A DNA stretch of 64,000 nt, from the NCBI RefSeq assembly GCF_016725325.1, contig NZ_CP068083.1, forward strand, positions 3,038,001-3,102,000, written 5' to 3'. Under the pieces are notes generated by a model. It was not told the origin of the DNA, did no database searches, and saw only the letters and a list, made by a program, of their open reading frames with translations. The first letter of the stretch is position 1, and each line of letters starts with the position of its first letter. Source of the stretch: Sphingobacterium spiritivorum (lineage in GTDB: Bacteria; Bacteroidota; Bacteroidia; Sphingobacteriales; Sphingobacteriaceae). Shown piece by piece: positions 44,414-53,098 of the stretch. The position numbers and the translations under genes are program-made.

Positions 44414-44545
44414 AGACTTTTTTTGTTGATTATAGTTATAAAACGCCTGTATAGTACGAATTGTTTTGGGAAAAAGTGATCCATGTTATTGAATGATTAA
44501 AATTCAGCACAAAAAATAAGTCAGAATAGCAATAGATTGTAATGT

Positions 44546-45436
44546 TTAGAAACGTTCATACATACCCAAAAACCCCGTTAATCCACCTGTGTGAATAAGT
44601 AAAATACGGGATTCTGCTTTAAAATAATCCTGTCGGATAAGATCATCTATCGCAAAAAACAGCTTTCCTGTATAGGTAGGTTCAATCATAATGCCGGTAC
44701 GGGACACGAAATCACGTATAAAGTCCAGTAACTCCGGTTTAGTCTTGGCATAGCCTCCAAAATGATAATCTGTATGTAGTCGTATTCCGGAAGGATCGAC
44801 TCCCAGGTTTTCCACTTCATCACGAATAAATGCTCCACCTTTCAATACAGGGACAGTATGCAGAACAGTAGTTAGGTTCATCTTTTGGAGTCCCAGTTGT
44901 AATCCGGCTACTGTGGTACCTGTGCCGGAAGCGCAGCAAATGTGATCATAATCATGCTTCAGATCTCCGATAATATGGGCGCAACCTTCTGCAGCATCTC
45001 TGCCATATCCTCCTTCATCAATAAAGAATGTTTGGTCGGTCTCTTCTCCAAAATATTGCAGGTAAAGAGCTGCTTTATCCTGATATTGATCGCGGCTGAC
45101 GAAATGCAGCGTCATGCCATATAGACGACAAAGTGTAAGTACAGGATTATTTACTTCTTCACCACGTACAATGCCATGTGTTTGGAATCCGAATTTAGCT
45201 CCCGCACAAGCAGTTGCCAGGAGATGGTTAGACCATGCTCCTCCAAAAGTAACCACCTTTTTTTTGTTTTGCTGAAGCGCTTTCTGGAGTGGATACTTTA
45301 ATTTTCTCCACTTATTTCCTGAAATATAAGGATGGATGAGATCATCCCTTTTGACAAAGACCCTTATATTTTTTTCAATATAAAGAGGTGATATTATTTC
45401 TTCCTCAGGACTGTGAAAATTGAATGTCAATTCCAT
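44546..45436 (-). CDS. ACC deaminase/D-cysteine desulfhydrase family PLP enzyme
   Basis: A 296-residue fold-type II PLP enzyme. The N-terminal segment KRDDLIHPYISGNKWRKLKY carries the PLP lysine (in SGNKWRKLK), followed by VVTFGGAWSNHLLATA and CCASGTGTTVAGLQLG as the phosphate loop. Members include 1-aminocyclopropane-1-carboxylate deaminase and D-cysteine desulfhydrase; sequence alone does not separate them, but D-cysteine-type activity is common in such bacteria. Divergent from the RluD gene at 45538. Confidence 0.87.
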   Translation of the reverse strand: MELTFNFHSPEEEIISPLYIEKNIRVFVKRDDLIHPYISGNKWRKLKYPLQKALQQNKKKVVTFGGAWSNHLLATACAGAKFGFQTHGIVRGEEVNNPVLTLCRLYGMTLHFVSRDQYQDKAALYLQYFGEETDQTFFIDEGGYGRDAAEGCAHIIGDLKHDYDHICCASGTGTTVAGLQLGLQKMNLTTVLHTVPVLKGGAFIRDEVENLGVDPSGIRLHTDYHFGGYAKTKPELLDFIRDFVSRTGIMIEPTYTGKLFFAIDDLIRQDYFKAESRILLIHTGGLTGFLGMYERF

Positions 45437-45537
45437 TGTAAAACATTAAACCTTGCCTGTAGTGTCAAATGACCAACATATTCGGTTACTTTTACAAAAG
45501 TAAGAGGATTTTGTTTGAATTCAGCTATTTTTGTACG

Positions 45538-46581
45538 ATGGCAGAAGATTTAGCAATACAGGAACAGGACGAGCAGGAGTTGTTCGAGCATTTAAGAATC
45601 GAAGTAGATAAGGGGCAGGCTTTGCTGCGTATCGATAAGTTTTTAATGAACAGGGTTGAGAACGCCTCCCGGAATAAAATTCAGAATGCAATAGATGCAG
45701 GTTCTGTATTGGTCAATGACAACATTATCAAATCCAGTTATAAGGTTAAGCCATTTGATATTATCTCTGTTGTATTGCCTGATCCGCCAAGAGATACGGA
45801 GGTATATCCGGAAGATATTCCACTGGATATCATGTTTGAAGATGATGAAGTAATGGTTGTTAATAAAGTTGCAGGCATGGTCGTTCATCCCGGATTTAAT
45901 AATTACACCGGTACGCTTGTCAATGCATTGACGCATCATTTCAACCAGTTGCCAACTATGCCCGGGAATGCGGGTCGTCCGGGATTAGTGCATCGCATAG
46001 ATAAGGATACCAGTGGCCTGTTGGTGATCGCTAAATCAGAATGGGCTATGACTTACCTGGCCAAGCAGTTTTTCGATCATAGTATTGTTCGTAAATATGT
46101 GGCTATGGTGTGGGGAGATATCGCTGAAGATGGAACAGTAACCGGTTATATCGGTCGCAACCTCAAGGATAGAAGAGTGATGACGATGTATGACGATCCG
46201 GAGAAAGGAAAATGGTCGGTTACTCATTATCGTGTGCTGGAAAGATTAGGGTATGTAACACTGATTGAGTGTCAGCTGGAAACCGGACGTACACATCAAA
46301 TCCGTGCGCATATGCAATCTATAGGACATCCGCTATTTAATGATGCTGCATATGGCGGCGATCGTATCCTTAAAGGTACTGTGTTCAATAAGTACAGACA
46401 GTTTGTTGAGAATTGTTTTGCTTTATTACCACGACAGGCGCTTCATGCGCAGGTTCTGGGATTTGAACATCCCAAATCAAAAGAATTTTTAACATTCGAA
46501 ACACCATTACCGGAAGATTTCCGTTTAGCATTAGAGAAGTGGCGTGGGTACTCCACGACATCTGGTCAGGAGACCAACTAA
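45538..46581 (+). CDS. RluD-like 23S rRNA pseudouridine synthase
   Basis: 347 residues from ATG 45538. An earlier in-frame ATG at 45469 adds a non-homologous 23-residue stretch; a -7-like TATTTTTG sits at 45526-45533, inside that extension. An S4-like RNA-binding domain (about 20-80; LRIDKFLMNRVENASRNKIQ) precedes the catalytic domain with GRPGLVHRIDKDTSGLLVIA, carrying the catalytic Asp, and ETGRTHQIRAHMQSIGHPL. RluD modifies helix 69 of 23S rRNA. The class IV aminotransferase gene follows by 18 bp. Confidence 0.9.
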   Translation: MAEDLAIQEQDEQELFEHLRIEVDKGQALLRIDKFLMNRVENASRNKIQNAIDAGSVLVNDNIIKSSYKVKPFDIISVVLPDPPRDTEVYPEDIPLDIMFEDDEVMVVNKVAGMVVHPGFNNYTGTLVNALTHHFNQLPTMPGNAGRPGLVHRIDKDTSGLLVIAKSEWAMTYLAKQFFDHSIVRKYVAMVWGDIAEDGTVTGYIGRNLKDRRVMTMYDDPEKGKWSVTHYRVLERLGYVTLIECQLETGRTHQIRAHMQSIGHPLFNDAAYGGDRILKGTVFNKYRQFVENCFALLPRQALHAQVLGFEHPKSKEFLTFETPLPEDFRLALEKWRGYSTTSGQETN

Positions 46582-46599
46582 TTTATATTTAGAATTTTT

Positions 46600-47457
46600 A
46601 TGTCTACAACATATATTAATTGCAACGGGAAGATTGTGCCGGAATCCGACGCTATCGTGTCGGCAGATAACAGAGCTTTCCGGTATGGTGACGGTCTGTT
46701 TGAGACTATGCTATGGAAAGACGGGGATATCCGGTTTTTGCCCTTTCATATTGAACGTTTGCAGGAAGGACTCCGTATGTTACATATGGAAGATGCACAT
46801 AGATTTGATGCCTTTTTTATCAAATCCAAGACCGAAGAACTGATTCGTAAGAATAATATGCTGGGGCAGCAGGTACGGGTCCGTTTGATCGTATATCGTG
46901 ACGGGGGAGGACTGTATGGCCCCGAAACTAATAAAACGGCTTATGTCCTTCAGATCGCACGTATACCCGAATCACTACGGGATAAGAAGGTCGGTCTGAT
47001 TGTGGATTTATATACCGAATACCGTAAACCGTACAGTGATCTCTCTAAACTCAAATCAAACAATGCTTTGATATATGTCATGGCAGGCTTACATAAGCGA
47101 AAGCATCGTTTTGATGAAGTATTGTTACTTAACCAGGAAGGGTATCTGTGTGAAGCCCTTTCGTCCAATATATTTGTCTTTTATGAGAAGGTGTTATATA
47201 CTCCTGCAATTTCAGAAGGCTGTATTGCTGGGATAATGAGAAGAGTAGTGATGGATATGGCAGCGGATGAAGGTATAGCAGTGGTAGAAGCGCAAATCAG
47301 TCCGGAGATTATGAGCCAGGCGGATGAGATCTTTTGTACAAATGCTGTGCATGGAGTGCAATGGGTAATGGGATATAAACAAAAAAGATATTTTAATAAG
47401 ATATCCAGAATACTTCAGGAGAAATTGCTGACATGGAATTATCAAGCTGAAGATTAG
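46600..47457 (+). CDS. PLP class IV aminotransferase (PabC/IlvE-like)
   Basis: A 285-residue fold-type IV PLP enzyme. The N-terminus STTYINCNGKIVPESDAIVS and AFRYGDGLFETMLW are typical. The PLP lysine lies in KLKSNNALIYVMA, and EALSSNIFVFYEK carries the SN motif. It could be aminodeoxychorismate lyase (folate), a branched-chain or a D-amino-acid aminotransferase; sequence favours the PabC-like group only weakly. It is 18 bp after the RluD gene and ends before the terminator at 47498. Confidence 0.85.
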   Translation: MSTTYINCNGKIVPESDAIVSADNRAFRYGDGLFETMLWKDGDIRFLPFHIERLQEGLRMLHMEDAHRFDAFFIKSKTEELIRKNNMLGQQVRVRLIVYRDGGGLYGPETNKTAYVLQIARIPESLRDKKVGLIVDLYTEYRKPYSDLSKLKSNNALIYVMAGLHKRKHRFDEVLLLNQEGYLCEALSSNIFVFYEKVLYTPAISEGCIAGIMRRVVMDMAADEGIAVVEAQISPEIMSQADEIFCTNAVHGVQWVMGYKQKRYFNKISRILQEKLLTWNYQAED

Positions 47458-47497
47458 AGTTTTGTAAAGTTTCTGACTCTTTCTTCTTTGTGTTATA

Positions 47498-47533
47498 AAA
47501 AAAGGTGTCTGTCATTTATCAGACACCTTTTTT
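47498..47533. terminator. Strong bidirectional intrinsic terminator
   Basis: A perfect 14-bp stem (47498-47511 with 47520-47533) and an 8-nt loop. The stem core is GGTGTCTG/CAGACACC, flanked by A and T runs, so it can end both the aminotransferase transcript (plus) and the long SusC/D operon (minus). Confidence 0.85.
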
Positions 47534-47536
47534 AAT

Positions 47537-48877
47537 TTACCTGGCTAACCAGGTTTCAATCAGGGATTTAAGTTTAGGGTCACTCGGTCTTGGACTGTCT
47601 GTCGTAATAATATTTCCTTTTTTATCAATTAACATGTAACGTGGAATTCCGTTTACCTTGTAGGCTGCTGAAAGATTATTTCCAGGGCCGGCATGCAGTT
47701 GTATACCTTTTAGATTTTTCTCAGGAACATATTTGTCCCATGCTTTTTTGTCCTGATCTACAGATATCCCTACAAAGGCAATATCTTTTCCTTTAAACTG
47801 TTCATTCAATTTCTCCCAATGTGGTTCTTCTGCTTTGCAGGGACCGCACCAGGTTGCCCATAGATCTATCAATACCAGTTTTCCTTTCAGATCAGCCAGT
47901 GAAACTTTTTTACCGGATATGTCCGGATAGCTAAAGGCAATGGCCTGCGTACCTTCTTTCGTATCAGCCAGCTTAACAGCGATGCCTTGTGTACGTTCTT
48001 GTTGATCCTTTAATATAAAATATTGCTTGTATTGGTTATACATTTCCTGATAATCAGTATAAGAGCGGGCTCCTGAAAGTCGGGCTAATACATATTGTCC
48101 TTTTATAACATCCGAAGGAATCGCTTCTACTTGTTGTTCGAAAGTCGGTTTACTCGCCAGATCAATTTTTTTATACACTAAATTGGTCATCAAACGGTCT
48201 CCATAAGGAAACTTTAACAAGTCGTCCGAAAGAAACGGATCTGATTTGAACTGGATATAATAATCTGAAAGTTCTTCTTTGCTTGGATGGGCAGAACGAG
48301 GTGTATAGAGATAACCGATAGCCAGATTGGCAAAATCAAAATCTACTATTTTGGAAAAAAAAGCATCAAATTTAGCATTCCCCGTTTTATTACGTGATTT
48401 GATTGCGTCAAGTTGAGTATACATTTCTTCTACTTCCGGGAAGAAATCCATGTAGGTACTTAGTGTGGACCAATAGACGGATTTATCCAATAGCGAATAA
48501 GATGCTTTGAACCAGTCTGTCAGTGCAATGTTTTCAGGACTATTGTTACCGGAAAGTGAATAATTTGCTTTTTCTAAGCGGATGTTGAGTTCATCATTTC
48601 CTTTAAAATAGAATTTAAATACATGACGTAAACTTAGGACATCTGATCCGCCGACTGCGTACAATCCTTCATATTCAGGTGTGAATTTGAAAGCAAAGCG
48701 TTCGGATGAATCTGGCGTAGCCGTAGCTATTTCCACCAGACGACCATTCAATACTTTGTAAAGAAATACTTTTGCGTAGGCTTTTTTGTCTGCAGTTCCA
48801 TTGATAATAGTGGCATTTTGAGCCATCAGGCTACTGGTCAGGAGACTCAGTAACAGAATGAATAAGGAAGTTCTCAT
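47537..48877 (-). CDS. TlpA-like disulfide reductase, paralogue 2 of the Sus locus
   Basis: A 446-residue exported protein. Signal peptide about 1-19 (SSLMAQ). A beta-rich N-terminal half (about 20-330) is followed by a TlpA/AhpC-TSA thioredoxin domain (about 315-446) with its CxxC in LIDLWATWCGPCKAEEPHW and cis-Pro in NGIPRYMLIDKKGNIITT. It is clearly a paralogue of the protein at 51711-53087 (shared EIAT.TP, YEGLYA, TPRSAHP, TTDSPRPS). It probably reduces or isomerises periplasmic disulfides. Last gene of the operon. Confidence 0.9.
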   Translation of the reverse strand: MRTSLFILLLSLLTSSLMAQNATIINGTADKKAYAKVFLYKVLNGRLVEIATATPDSSERFAFKFTPEYEGLYAVGGSDVLSLRHVFKFYFKGNDELNIRLEKANYSLSGNNSPENIALTDWFKASYSLLDKSVYWSTLSTYMDFFPEVEEMYTQLDAIKSRNKTGNAKFDAFFSKIVDFDFANLAIGYLYTPRSAHPSKEELSDYYIQFKSDPFLSDDLLKFPYGDRLMTNLVYKKIDLASKPTFEQQVEAIPSDVIKGQYVLARLSGARSYTDYQEMYNQYKQYFILKDQQERTQGIAVKLADTKEGTQAIAFSYPDISGKKVSLADLKGKLVLIDLWATWCGPCKAEEPHWEKLNEQFKGKDIAFVGISVDQDKKAWDKYVPEKNLKGIQLHAGPGNNLSAAYKVNGIPRYMLIDKKGNIITTDSPRPSDPKLKSLIETWLAR

Positions 48878-48895
48878 ATGATTTATACTGTTATT

Positions 48896-50128
48896 TTAGT
48901 TTAAGGAGTAAGGAATTGTTGTCAATGCATTGACTGGTTCTAATGCCATTACAGTATTATTCTTAATTGCATTTTCCAGCTCCGTAATTGCATGTGCAGA
49001 AATCAGCGGATTTTTATCTGCATTCATCGGACTCTTTTTTAATTTGAGAATCTGATCCATAGCAGCCTCTTTATTTCCGAGATATGCCTGTATCAAACTG
49101 TATTTATATTGATCAGCGACATTTGTAGTCGTTTCTTTCAACGCTGTACGGTATTTTAATTCCAATGCTTTCAGAACTTCGGTTTGCTGTTTCTGATCTA
49201 TAATGAGTCTGGCGTATGCATTACTTTCTGCGTCCCATGATGCGAAAGGTTTAATCTGTTCTATAAGCTGTATGTAATCTGTAGCCTGGCCACCGTTTTT
49301 GTAGTAATCTGTAATAAATATGGGTAAATATACGGACCACAGACGCTCATTGTAAGTGGGCCTGATATAATCCAGCGTGGCTAACAAGCTGTCTTTTTGA
49401 TTGTTTTTACCAAATTTCACAATATTAGCCTTTGTCATAGATGTAATCTTGTTTTGCAGAATGGATGTACCATAGCGCTCCAGTAATTCGGGAAGATGAT
49501 TGTATATAAGCTGATTGTAATGTGAGATATTGGAGTTCAGGATACATACAAACGGAACTTCAGAAAGTGGGTCGGATTGTTTGTCCAGATATTCCTTTAC
49601 GACTGAAGATTCAAACTTCTGTCCGGTCATCATATATCGTGCAGAATAAAAATCCGGATAAGATTTGTTCAGATCCGTATCAAAAGCTTTGAAGATATTG
49701 TTAGATGCCTGCTTTTTTGTTGTCTCTAATAATGTTGCAAAACGATCAACGGCATAAAAGCCGGATTCCATAGTGATTAATTTTCCTGTTGCATCTAACA
49801 ATAGAAAAGTCGGGAAACCACTCACTGCGTATTTGCGGGACAAAAGCTTTCCTTCCATCTCTTTAAATACATCTGTTTTGAAAAGCAGGAAATCCTTGTT
49901 TAACAGCGACACGATTTTAGGATCAGGAAATACTTCATTGTCCATTTGTTTGCAGGGCATACAACCTTCAAAGTATAGATCAACCAGAATAAGCTTGTTT
50001 TCTTTTTGTGCCTGGGCCTTTAACTGATCAAATGAACCTTTGAAAACATTAAGCTGCTGTGCTAATAACCCTGTGCTGAAGAGCATCAGTATAATAAGTG
50101 TATGAAGTTTTTTGAAATTTGTTTTCAT
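48896..50128 (-). CDS. Exported thioredoxin-family protein
   Basis: A 410-residue exported protein with a signal peptide (about 1-23, GLLAQ). An N-terminal thioredoxin fold (about 25-140) has the redox motif CMPC in LYFEGCMPCKQMDNEVFPDP and cis-Pro in VSGFPTFLLLDATGKLIT, then a long helical region (about 140-410) without recognised domains, possibly TPR-like. It starts 1 bp after the protease stop codon, so translation is coupled. Presumably a periplasmic thiol-disulfide oxidoreductase or chaperone for the Sus-like locus. Confidence 0.85.
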   Translation of the reverse strand: MKTNFKKLHTLIILMLFSTGLLAQQLNVFKGSFDQLKAQAQKENKLILVDLYFEGCMPCKQMDNEVFPDPKIVSLLNKDFLLFKTDVFKEMEGKLLSRKYAVSGFPTFLLLDATGKLITMESGFYAVDRFATLLETTKKQASNNIFKAFDTDLNKSYPDFYSARYMMTGQKFESSVVKEYLDKQSDPLSEVPFVCILNSNISHYNQLIYNHLPELLERYGTSILQNKITSMTKANIVKFGKNNQKDSLLATLDYIRPTYNERLWSVYLPIFITDYYKNGGQATDYIQLIEQIKPFASWDAESNAYARLIIDQKQQTEVLKALELKYRTALKETTTNVADQYKYSLIQAYLGNKEAAMDQILKLKKSPMNADKNPLISAHAITELENAIKNNTVMALEPVNALTTIPYSLN

Positions 50129-50129
50129 A

Positions 50130-51635
50130 TTATCGGTTGATGGTGTAAGATTGTGTAACAGTATCAGATTCTGGCTCTATAGTTATAGCTGTACCCTTTT
50201 CCAGATTTAAGATGCTTTCCAGAGCAGTCTTATCCTTTAAGAAAGTATGTGTCGGAATGCCATTGATACTTGAGATCGCTGTTCCGGGTGTTAATTTTAC
50301 TTTCTCGTCTTCGGCACCCACGAGACTGAGTAAACGCAATGTGCCGTCCGAATCATATCCAAACAGATAACTGCCGATTGAAAAATCCTGAGGATACGGA
50401 TACAGGTGATTAGGCTCCAGATATATCTCCCGGTTCTGGAGATTGATGGTGAAATTATATCTGCTGATCAGGCGTACACCAATCGATCCGTCAAATTCTG
50501 GTTTCCAGTTTTCGTTATTAGCTCCTCCTGCCATGAGGGTAACGGGCAAATTGGGTACTGCTGGTAAATGAGAAAAAGAAAAGCTGTGACTTCGTCCGGT
50601 AAAAGTAGGGGAGACCATACCCATGCTTGCTGTGGTGCCCTGGTACTCCGGTTTAAATCCGCTAACCAGCAGTTTGTTTGTCCGGACAAAAGGCCTGAAA
50701 CATATCAATGAATAGGATGCTCCTGTATCAAAAACAAAATTTCCGGTATAGGATTTTCCAGGGCGGATTTCCAGATTACCCGGGATGATAAGTAAACCAG
50801 CAGGCATTTCAACAGGAATAGTATGTCCTTCTTGTTCGTACTGATAATTTCCAAAATCATAGAGCAGCAATTCGGATTTATCATAATCAACTTTTGTGAT
50901 AAATCGCTTTACAAGACTATTGCCGATGATGCCATCTGTCTCCCTGTGCATCTCCGGAAATATCGCAATACCCTGACCGGATAATTTCAGCGTATCTAAG
51001 AAAATAGTATTATTATCAGATACCTGAATCTGCATATTGCCTCCTACCACAGAAGCATTATTCTGACGGGTTACTTTAAGTCCGATTTCATCGGCAAGTT
51101 GTTGGCTGACGGCCATGCCGTCGGCTCCTGTATCAAACAGCAGGCGTAAAGGACGTTTAAAATCATTAATCTTTACCGATAATATTATTGTTCCCTCGTG
51201 ATTTTCGAAAGGTATTTTAGCCCGTAAGCGAGATGTCTGATAGCGATTCATACCGTAGAGCTGATCAAAAAGATCCAGATAGAGTATACGATCTGCAGAG
51301 TCGGTATACAAGGCTGTTTGTATCGTGCTCTTATCTGTTTTGCTGATTTCTATTGCTATTCTATGTCCTGAATCTTGCTTTTTAATGGATAGAAATCTGA
51401 CATCCTGAGCCGGATAGCTCGAGAGAATATGATCCAGATAACGCAACGCTCCTTCTTGCGTATTTCCGGCAACAGAAAATGAAGGTGCTAAAGCGGCCTT
51501 TAAATTAGCAGAATTCTTATCCTTAAAGGCCTGCCTGATTTGCTGTACTAGTTTGTGATCCTGTTGTGCAAATGCAAAGTTTAAACAGAGCAAGTGCATG
51601 AAGATCAATACTGATCTAAAAAAAATACGATTCAT
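50130..51635 (-). CDS. Retropepsin-like aspartyl protease with two DTGA motifs and PDZ-like domain
   Basis: A 501-residue exported protein (signal about 1-23, FAFAQ). Two aspartic-protease lobes are seen: LLFDTGADGMAVS (about residue 165) and FVFDTGASYSLIC (about 300), so both catalytic Asp residues of a pseudo-dimeric protease are in one chain. A short PDZ-like segment (VKLTPGTAISSINGIPTH) lies near the C-terminus. A substrate or self-processing role in peptide handling is plausible. Just upstream, between this gene and the TlpA-like gene, lies a strong hairpin (51662-51698). Confidence 0.85.
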   Translation of the reverse strand: MNRIFFRSVLIFMHLLCLNFAFAQQDHKLVQQIRQAFKDKNSANLKAALAPSFSVAGNTQEGALRYLDHILSSYPAQDVRFLSIKKQDSGHRIAIEISKTDKSTIQTALYTDSADRILYLDLFDQLYGMNRYQTSRLRAKIPFENHEGTIILSVKINDFKRPLRLLFDTGADGMAVSQQLADEIGLKVTRQNNASVVGGNMQIQVSDNNTIFLDTLKLSGQGIAIFPEMHRETDGIIGNSLVKRFITKVDYDKSELLLYDFGNYQYEQEGHTIPVEMPAGLLIIPGNLEIRPGKSYTGNFVFDTGASYSLICFRPFVRTNKLLVSGFKPEYQGTTASMGMVSPTFTGRSHSFSFSHLPAVPNLPVTLMAGGANNENWKPEFDGSIGVRLISRYNFTINLQNREIYLEPNHLYPYPQDFSIGSYLFGYDSDGTLRLLSLVGAEDEKVKLTPGTAISSINGIPTHTFLKDKTALESILNLEKGTAITIEPESDTVTQSYTINR

Positions 51636-51661
51636 ATGCTTTCTTGGTATTAATAAAACAA

Positions 51662-51698
51662 TACAGTCTGAAAAGAAAATTTCACTTTTCAGACTGTA
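51662..51698 (-). terminator. Internal terminator/attenuator in the Sus-like operon
   Basis: A perfect 14-bp stem (51662-51675 with 51685-51698) around a 9-nt loop, in the only large gap (75 bp) of the operon. On the minus strand it is followed by TTGTTTTATT. It could reduce expression of the three downstream genes relative to susC/susD. Confidence 0.65.
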
Positions 51699-51710
51699 CC
51701 ATTACCAGGT

Positions 51711-53087
51711 TTATTGTTGCAAAATTTTGTTTAATAATGTTTTCAATTCCGGGTTAGAAGGCCTTGGAGAATCAGTTGTTACAATTTTACCTTGTTTATC
51801 GAAAATCATAAAACGGGGAATACCTTTAATCTTGTAGTATTGTGCTAAATCACCCCATCCAGAAGCAAATAACTGAAGACCACCCAGATTTTCATCTTTT
51901 ATCATTTTAGCCCATTTATCTTTGTCTTTGGCTTCATCTACAGAGATACTGACAATCTGCAGGTTTGTTCCTTTCATCTCTTCTTCCAGCTTTTTCAAAA
52001 AAGGAATTTCAGCTTTACAGGGCCCACACCATGTTGCCCATACGTCTATCAGGACAACTTTTCCTTTTAGATCTTCAAATTTTACAGTCTTTCCATTTGG
52101 ATCCGGATATGCAAAATTCAAACCTGCATCTCCGGCTTTTAGCTGCGCAAGCTCTGACATAATATCCATATTACGTTTCTTCTGACTAGGTGTAACTACG
52201 AAAGAACCATATTGATCCATAATTTCTTTATAGGCTTCAAATGTTTTCAGTCTGCTTACCGCATCTAATACCGCATCCCCCTTTAATGTGTCATTTGACA
52301 AAAACACAAACTGATCTTTTACACCCTGTATTCCTTGAGCATATTTGATCTTTTCCTGTTTCATATTGAGCATTATAATACCGGAGAGGAGACGACGTCC
52401 CCAGGGATTTTCATAAACCAATTGGGTGGTTGCTGCAAAATCTTTTGCTTTTATTGTTTCATAAAACGGGCTCAGTTCATCTGTAGCCGGATGTGCAGAT
52501 CTGGGTGTACTTAAAAAGTTAGTTGCATACATAGCCAGATCACTGCTCATGTAGTTCTTAAGATGCTTGTCGAATGTAGGATTGCCGGATGATTTGCCTT
52601 GTCCGAATCCTTTTGCTTTCTCCGTAATATTTTCCAGATCAGGGAAGAAATCAACGAAAGTACTCTGCACTTTCATAAAGTTGATTGCTTTTTGTTCTAA
52701 TGGAAAGACAAAATCATGCCATTGGGTCAGGATCTGATTTTCTTTACTGTTTTCTGTTCCGGTCAATACGTAACTGGAATCCAGTAACCGTACGGATAAC
52801 TTGTCTCCGGGTTTGAAATAGAATTTATAATTATCATTCGGACTGCCTGGGTTTCCTGTTCCTAAAGCATATAATCCTTCGTATTGGGGATAGAAAATAA
52901 AACCAAATTTGCCTTCACCCTGAGGTGTGGAAGTTGCAATTTCTACCGCATTTCCTTCCACGACTTTAAAAAGTTTGACAGGTTTAAGAAATTCTTTTTC
53001 CAGACTACCTTTTATTTCTACAGGAGATTGGGCAAATGTCACTAAACCGGAAAGGGCTGATATAAATATTAGAAGTGTTTTTTTCAT
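51711..53087 (-). CDS. TlpA-like disulfide reductase, paralogue 1 of the Sus locus
   Basis: A 458-residue exported protein. Signal about 1-19 (LVTFAQ). A beta-rich N-terminal part is followed by a TlpA-like thioredoxin domain with its CxxC in LIDVWATWCGPCKAEIPFL and cis-Pro in KGIPRFMIFDKQGKIVTT. It ends 11 bp from the PKD-like gene's start. Its paralogue lies at the end of the operon (47537). The two probably handle disulfides on ligands or on the receptor complex itself. Confidence 0.9.
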   Translation of the reverse strand: MKKTLLIFISALSGLVTFAQSPVEIKGSLEKEFLKPVKLFKVVEGNAVEIATSTPQGEGKFGFIFYPQYEGLYALGTGNPGSPNDNYKFYFKPGDKLSVRLLDSSYVLTGTENSKENQILTQWHDFVFPLEQKAINFMKVQSTFVDFFPDLENITEKAKGFGQGKSSGNPTFDKHLKNYMSSDLAMYATNFLSTPRSAHPATDELSPFYETIKAKDFAATTQLVYENPWGRRLLSGIIMLNMKQEKIKYAQGIQGVKDQFVFLSNDTLKGDAVLDAVSRLKTFEAYKEIMDQYGSFVVTPSQKKRNMDIMSELAQLKAGDAGLNFAYPDPNGKTVKFEDLKGKVVLIDVWATWCGPCKAEIPFLKKLEEEMKGTNLQIVSISVDEAKDKDKWAKMIKDENLGGLQLFASGWGDLAQYYKIKGIPRFMIFDKQGKIVTTDSPRPSNPELKTLLNKILQQ

Positions 53088-53098
53088 GATAGATTAGA

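Noticed and set aside
45469..45537. Extended start of the RluD-like gene
   Set aside because: The added stretch is unlike the family, and a -7-like box lies within it; ATG 45538 is preferred.
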